From assembly GCA_035512495.1 (NCBI GenBank), contig DATKDW010000093.1, forward strand, positions 1 through 64,000: a DNA stretch of 64,000 nucleotides. The letters run 5' to 3'. The DNA comes from Acidimicrobiales bacterium (GTDB lineage Bacteria; Actinomycetota; Acidimicrobiia; Acidimicrobiales; CADCSY01). Both the position numbers and the translations under genes were made by a program. This document shows, in pieces, positions 61,716 through 64,000 of this stretch. The first letter of the stretch is position 1; the number at the start of each line of letters is the position of its first letter. The notes below the pieces were generated by a model. The model ran no database searches. It saw only the letters and a list, made by a program, of their open reading frames with translations, and was not told the DNA's origin.

Positions 61716-61721
61716 TAGGGT
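61716..61721 (+). promoter_or_regulatory. -10 box of TesB gene (leaderless)
   Basis: TAGGGT-N6-GTG, with the expected transcription start at the GTG at 61728. Confidence 0.55.
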
Positions 61722-61727
61722 GCCGTC

Positions 61728-62588
61728 GTGACGACTCCGCTGGACGACCTGGTCGAGCTGCTCGACCTCGAGCCGATCGAGGTCAACATCTTCCGGGGGG
61801 TGAGCCCCGACGACGCCCGCCAGCGGGTCTTCGGCGGCCAGGTGGCCGGCCAGGCCCTCGTGGCAGCGGCCCGGACCGTCGACGAGGACCGTCACGTCCA
61901 CTCCCTCCACGCCTACTTCCTCCGGCCCGGCGACCCGGCCGTGCCCATCCTCTACGAGGTCGACCGGATCCGCGACGGGCGCTCGTTCACCACCCGCCGG
62001 GTCGTCGCCATCCAGCACGGCCGCGCCATCTTCAACCTGGCCGCCTCGTTCCACGTGGACGAACCCGGCCTCGACCACGAGGCCGCCATGCCTGACGTGC
62101 CCGCTGCGGAGTCCCTCCCGACCTTCCAGGAGCGCTACGCCCCGGTCGCCGAGGAGATGGGTGAGTGGTACCACCGCCCCCGACCGATCGACCTCCGCTA
62201 CGTGGAGGCGCCGGGCCGGCTCCGGGGCCCCGACGCCGGGACGCGCCACAGCGAGCGAATCTGGCTGCGGGCCGACGGGCGGCTCCCCGACGACCAGCTG
62301 CTCCACACCTGCGTGCTCACCTACGCCAGCGACATGACCCTGCTCGACACCGCCCTCCTGCCCCACGGCCGGAGCTGGCAGGACGGGGAGCTGATGATGG
62401 CCAGCCTCGACCACGCCATGTGGTTCCACCGGCCCTTCCGCGTCGACGAGTGGCTGCTGTACGACCAGGACACGCCCTCTGCGTCGGGTGCCAGGGGCCT
62501 GAGCCGGGGCCTGATCTTCACGGCCGACGGCCACCTCGCGGTGTCGGTGGTCCAGGAAGGCCTGATCCGGGCGATCGGCCGCTCCTGA
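61728..62588 (+). CDS. tesB: Acyl-CoA thioesterase II (TesB)
   Basis: TesB hydrolyses acyl-CoA to free acid and CoA. The 286-residue double hot-dog protein has FGGQVAGQALVAAARTV, HSLHAYFLRPGDP, CVLTYASDMTLLDTAL with the catalytic Asp, MASLDHAMWFHRPFR and VVQEGLIR with the catalytic Gln. All active-site residues are present. The start is GTG at 61728, with TAGGGT ending 6 bases before it. Length is normal. It is monocistronic and divergent from GtrA. Confidence 0.95.
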   Translation: MTTPLDDLVELLDLEPIEVNIFRGVSPDDARQRVFGGQVAGQALVAAARTVDEDRHVHSLHAYFLRPGDPAVPILYEVDRIRDGRSFTTRRVVAIQHGRAIFNLAASFHVDEPGLDHEAAMPDVPAAESLPTFQERYAPVAEEMGEWYHRPRPIDLRYVEAPGRLRGPDAGTRHSERIWLRADGRLPDDQLLHTCVLTYASDMTLLDTALLPHGRSWQDGELMMASLDHAMWFHRPFRVDEWLLYDQDTPSASGARGLSRGLIFTADGHLAVSVVQEGLIRAIGRS

Positions 62589-62626
62589 GGCCGAGCGCGA
62601 CCTCCGGCGCGCCGAGAATGGGCGTC

Positions 62627-63865
62627 ATGACCTCCCGGATCGCCCTGCTCGCCCTGGTCGCCGTGGCGCTCGTCGCTGGCGCCTGCGGGGGCGACGACGG
62701 TGGCGCGGCGTCGACACCGCAGCCCACCGGCACCGTCGAGGGGGCGCCCACCACCGAGGCTCCCACCGACGAGCCCGGGACCGAGCAGGAGTCGCCGTCG
62801 CTCGACGACGTGCGGGTCCGCCTGGTCGAGGTCGCCCGGCTCGACGCCCCGGTGGCCATGGCCGTCCGCCCCGGCCACGAGGACGTCCTCTACCTCGCCG
62901 AGCGGGCGGGGCGGGTGCGACTGCTCCGGGGCGACGACGTCGACCCCACCCCCCTGCTCGACATCACCGCCGCCACCACCACCGACGCCGAGCGGGGCCT
63001 CCTCGGCCTCGCCTTCAGCCCCGACGGCGACCGCCTGTACGTGAGCTCCACCGACCCGGGCGGCGACAGCCTCCTCGTCGAGTACGCCATGGGCGACGCC
63101 CCCGACGAGCTCGACGAGTCCTCGGCACGCACGGTGATGCAGGTGGCCCAGCCCTTCGGCAACCACAACGGCGGGCACATCACGTTCGGCCCCGACGGGT
63201 TCCTCTGGTACGGCCTCGGCGACGGAGGGGGCGGCGGCGATCCCCATGGCAACGGCCAGGACACCTCCACGCTGCTCGGGAGCCTCCTGCGCATCGACCC
63301 CCGCCCGAACGGCGACGACCCCTACGGGATCCCGGCCGACAACCCCTTCGTGGACGGAGGCGGCCGGGCCGAGATCTGGGCCTACGGCCTCCGCAACCCC
63401 TGGCGCTTCACCTTCGATCGGGCCACCGACGACCTCTGGATCGCCGACGTGGGCCAGAGCCGGGTCGAGGAGGTCAACCACCTGCCGGCAGCCGAGGGCA
63501 CCGGGCGGGGCGCCAACCTCGGCTGGAACCGCCTGGAGGGCAGCGAGGCGTTCGAGGGCCAGCCGCCGGCGGACCACACCCTCCCGGTGTTCGAGTACGC
63601 CCGGACCGGTGCGCGGTGCTCGGTCACCGGTGGCCACGTCTATCGGGGCTCGGCCGTCCCGGCCCTCGTAGGCGCGTACGTGTGGGGCGACTACTGCGAG
63701 AGCCAGGTCCACGCCATCGCCGTGAAGAGGGGCGAGGTCACGGCCGAGGCCGCCCTCGGCGTCGGGGTCGACCCGGGCACGCTGGCGTCGTTCGGCCAGG
63801 ACGCCGCCGGCGAGCTGTACGTGCTGTCCCTCGGGGGAAGCGTCTGGCGCCTCGAGGCCGCCTGA
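62627..63865 (+). CDS. PQQ-dependent sugar dehydrogenase-like lipoprotein
   Basis: This 412-residue protein starts with a lipoprotein signal (RIALLALVAVALVAGAC) and a Thr/Pro/Glu-rich linker. A six-bladed beta-propeller of the soluble glucose/sorbosone dehydrogenase family follows, with ERGLLGLAFSPD, FGNHNGGHITFGPDGFLWYGLGDGG, IWAYGLRNPWRFTFD and ARCSVTGGHVYRG. Members oxidise aldose sugars outside the membrane with PQQ. The conserved active-site His lies in NHNGGH. I chose the ATG at 62627, closer to the signal; an ATG at 62618 is possible. No PQQ synthesis genes are in the window. Confidence 0.88.
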   Translation: MTSRIALLALVAVALVAGACGGDDGGAASTPQPTGTVEGAPTTEAPTDEPGTEQESPSLDDVRVRLVEVARLDAPVAMAVRPGHEDVLYLAERAGRVRLLRGDDVDPTPLLDITAATTTDAERGLLGLAFSPDGDRLYVSSTDPGGDSLLVEYAMGDAPDELDESSARTVMQVAQPFGNHNGGHITFGPDGFLWYGLGDGGGGGDPHGNGQDTSTLLGSLLRIDPRPNGDDPYGIPADNPFVDGGGRAEIWAYGLRNPWRFTFDRATDDLWIADVGQSRVEEVNHLPAAEGTGRGANLGWNRLEGSEAFEGQPPADHTLPVFEYARTGARCSVTGGHVYRGSAVPALVGAYVWGDYCESQVHAIAVKRGEVTAEAALGVGVDPGTLASFGQDAAGELYVLSLGGSVWRLEAA

Positions 63866-63908
63866 GCCGATGCCTCGGGCGGCCGCCGCGGCCCTACCCT
63901 GGACAGCC

Positions 63909-64000
63909 GTGCCCCCCCGCTCTGCCCGCCTCCTCCTCGCGCTCCTGACCCTGACCGCGGCCTGCGCGGGTGGCGACGACGCCGGCATCGACCGCGCCGC
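63909..64000 (+). CDS. Lipoprotein N-terminus (cut by window end)
   Basis: Only 30 codons are visible, reading RSARLLLALLTLTAACAGG, a clear lipoprotein signal with lipobox TAAC. TACCCT lies 8 bases before the GTG at 63909, as in other leaderless genes here. An ATG at 63870 in the same frame would add 13 residues. The product cannot be identified. Confidence 0.65.
   Translation, partial: MPPRSARLLLALLTLTAACAGGDDAGIDRA

Overview
The window is a very GC-rich chromosome fragment, about 72% by eye, with nearly all codons ending in G or C. Genes often start with GTG or overlap their neighbour by 4 bases (ATGA or GTGA). It contains the actinobacterial small ribosomal proteins bS22 and bL37, DUF501, FtsB, a class E sortase, and many genes whose start codon lies 6-7 bases after a TANNNT box, which implies leaderless mRNAs. 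This points to the Actinomycetota. The gene content fits class Acidimicrobiia, but that placement is inference.

Layout. 0-5.3 kb: a minus-strand unit of aminotransferase, acyl-CoA synthetase and two GNAT acetyltransferases, then a plus-strand gene of unknown function. 5.3-6.7 kb: Ppx/GppA phosphatase and DUF501. 6.7-20.1 kb: a large molybdenum hydroxylase (CO dehydrogenase-like) locus. It holds coxG, a MocA-like transferase and xdhC, a divergent coxL, a lone XdhC N-domain, coxE, coxD, coxM, coxS, two ABC-2 permeases and their ATPase, and a second coxL. The second coxL, the ATPase and the first permease overlap as translationally coupled genes. 20.2-32.3 kb: housekeeping genes (ftsB, eno, a membrane protein, a MazG fusion, a PPIase lipoprotein, mfd, pth, rplY, prs and a shortened glmU), followed by tRNA-Gln(UUG).

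32.5-37.8 kb: a 66-residue protein, bS22, ispE (whose 3' end has aberrant codon usage), rsmA, an M15 peptidase lipoprotein, tatD and metG. 37.8-48.5 kb: an accessory-looking block with a DinB-like protein and a giant cyclase-AAA-TPR regulator, divergent from a five-gene LivJHMGF-type ABC importer. The LivM of this importer is fused to an exported N-terminal domain and a C-terminal membrane module. 48.6-55.4 kb: rmuC, rsmI, DUF192, ychF, bL37, sortase E, lnt and an aldose-epimerase-like gene. 55.4-64 kb: a coupled glycosyltransferase, methyltransferase and alpha-toroid protein cassette, a His-rich membrane protein, a second methyltransferase, thiamine pyrophosphokinase, GtrA, TesB thioesterase, a sugar dehydrogenase lipoprotein and the start of another lipoprotein.

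How the genes work together. CoxS, CoxM and CoxL make up the iron-sulfur, FAD and molybdopterin subunits of a hydroxylase. CoxD, CoxE, CoxG, XdhC and the MocA-like protein are its usual maturation partners. Both CoxL proteins carry AYRGAGR, the form II active-site signature, so the true substrate is uncertain. The most unusual systems are this locus with its built-in DrrAB-like transporter, and the Liv-type importer paired with a cyclase-domain regulator.
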